Shown: one piece after another, positions 43,031 through 43,318 of the stretch
How positions within the stretch are numbered: position 1 is the first letter of the stretch
How the letters are laid out: each line of letters begins with the position of its first letter
Assembly (NCBI GenBank): GCA_963575655.1
Contig: CAUYTY010000166.1
Location: forward strand, 1 to 43,318
DNA length: 43,318 bases
Reading direction: 5' to 3'
From: Gammaproteobacteria bacterium
GTDB lineage: Bacteria > Pseudomonadota > Gammaproteobacteria > CAIRSR01
Position numbers and translations under genes: made by a program
The notes under the pieces: generated by a model
What the model saw: the letters and a program-made list of their open reading frames with translations, nothing else
Told to the model about the DNA's origin: nothing
Database searches by the model: none

Positions 43031-43318
43031 TCGCAGGAATTGGATAACCGTTCCGGTAAGAAACTGCCCCCCCGCCTCATTTCCTGTTAAGGGAAAGGGA
43101 CCGGGAGCTAAGGCGGATTGAACCTTGAAGTGCAATGGATGAGTTAGTCGATTGTAACCCTGATCTCACGGATTTTGCCTTGACACCAAATGCTGATTAA
43201 TGCCGATATTGTTTGTTTAATAACGTATCGTTCGCTTATTTCAAAAACCAGTTCTGAAGAAACTGGGTGGTGTCTTACGTTGACCTAACTGGCAGAGCGG
43301 GAAAGGAAATCCACTCAT
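43031..43318. other. Non-coding region after the rnf operon with a degenerate hairpin
   Basis: An imperfect C-rich/G-rich inverted repeat (about 43067-43116; CCGCCTCATTTCCTGTTAAG and AAGGGACCGGGAGCTAAGGCGG-type arms, the second given only in part) resembles the hairpin family at 13171-13295. It may terminate the rnf transcript. Nothing further is recognised to the window end. Confidence 0.4.

Noticed and set aside
1-43318. rRNA, tRNA, prophage and toxin-antitoxin genes
   Set aside because: I read for these and saw no supportable example; a dedicated RNA search was not possible.

Overview
The window reads as a chromosomal segment of a gammaproteobacterium, possibly from the sulfur-oxidising Thiotrichales/Chromatiales neighbourhood. 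This rests on gene content: an rnfABCDGEH operon, a PilS-type kinase preceded by its usual small PP0621-type partner, a TusE/DsrC-family protein, Aas, RecJ, and a dense load of REP/RAYT, MITE-like and IS elements. Base composition looks close to 50% GC. One GGDEF gene (23931-24812) is clearly more AT-rich. Species cannot be named from the sequence alone.

Layout. 1-1150: a SUMF1-fold protein whose N-terminus is missing, ending at a strong hairpin. 1180-3231: a non-coding and mobile zone with an array of TGTCTGACA words, nested REP palindromes, one intact and one truncated REP-associated transposase (RAYT), and a gene remnant. 3308-10038: a signalling block with a minus-strand operon (CHASE2 Ser/Thr kinase, PP2C phosphatase, FHA protein) divergent from a CHASE2 class III nucleotide cyclase. 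The cyclase is frameshifted at a 51-nt patch identical to part of the kinase gene. 10182-13142: an MlaE-like lipid permease and an Aas-type acyltransferase/acyl-ACP ligase. 13171-17173: one AAA-ATPase/PD-(D/E)XK gene broken into three pieces by a MITE, other debris and two IS630 copies. One of these insertions can be removed on paper to restore the frame exactly. 17376-21752: a chemoreceptor, a GT-C-like membrane protein and a six-repeat beta-propeller lipoprotein. 21761-28471: a MITE, pilS, the PP0621-type gene, a GGDEF protein, recJ, tusE and an MFS transporter. 28540-32439: an REC-PAS-PAS-GGDEF cyclase and an REC*-GAF-HD-GYP-hemerythrin protein, a likely c-di-GMP synthesis/breakdown pair. 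32451-35407: an IS graveyard (IS1 end, IS66, DDE transposase fragment, degenerate IS1). 35745-43030: a promoter with an overlapping palindrome, then apbE, rseC-like and rnfABCDGEH.

How the parts fit. The Rnf genes form a compact, largely translationally coupled operon for a membrane ion-pumping ferredoxin:NAD oxidoreductase. ApbE would attach FMN to RnfG and RnfD. Several genes concern second messengers or phospho-signalling: a cyclic-nucleotide cyclase, a Ser/Thr kinase/phosphatase/FHA set, two GGDEF proteins and one HD-GYP protein. Mobile debris sits between almost all of these modules and has damaged at least two host genes (the AAA-ATPase gene and the Rpn-like remnant). The cyclase is probably damaged too, by a different event.

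The least ordinary signals are the 51-nt ectopic patch between the two CHASE2 genes, the helically spaced TGTCTGACA array, the HD-GYP protein whose receiver has Asn in place of the phospho-acceptor Asp, and the palindrome lying on the -10 box of the putative rnf promoter. I did not find a clearly new multi-gene defence or biosynthetic system. All assignments are from reading the sequence; no database search was run.
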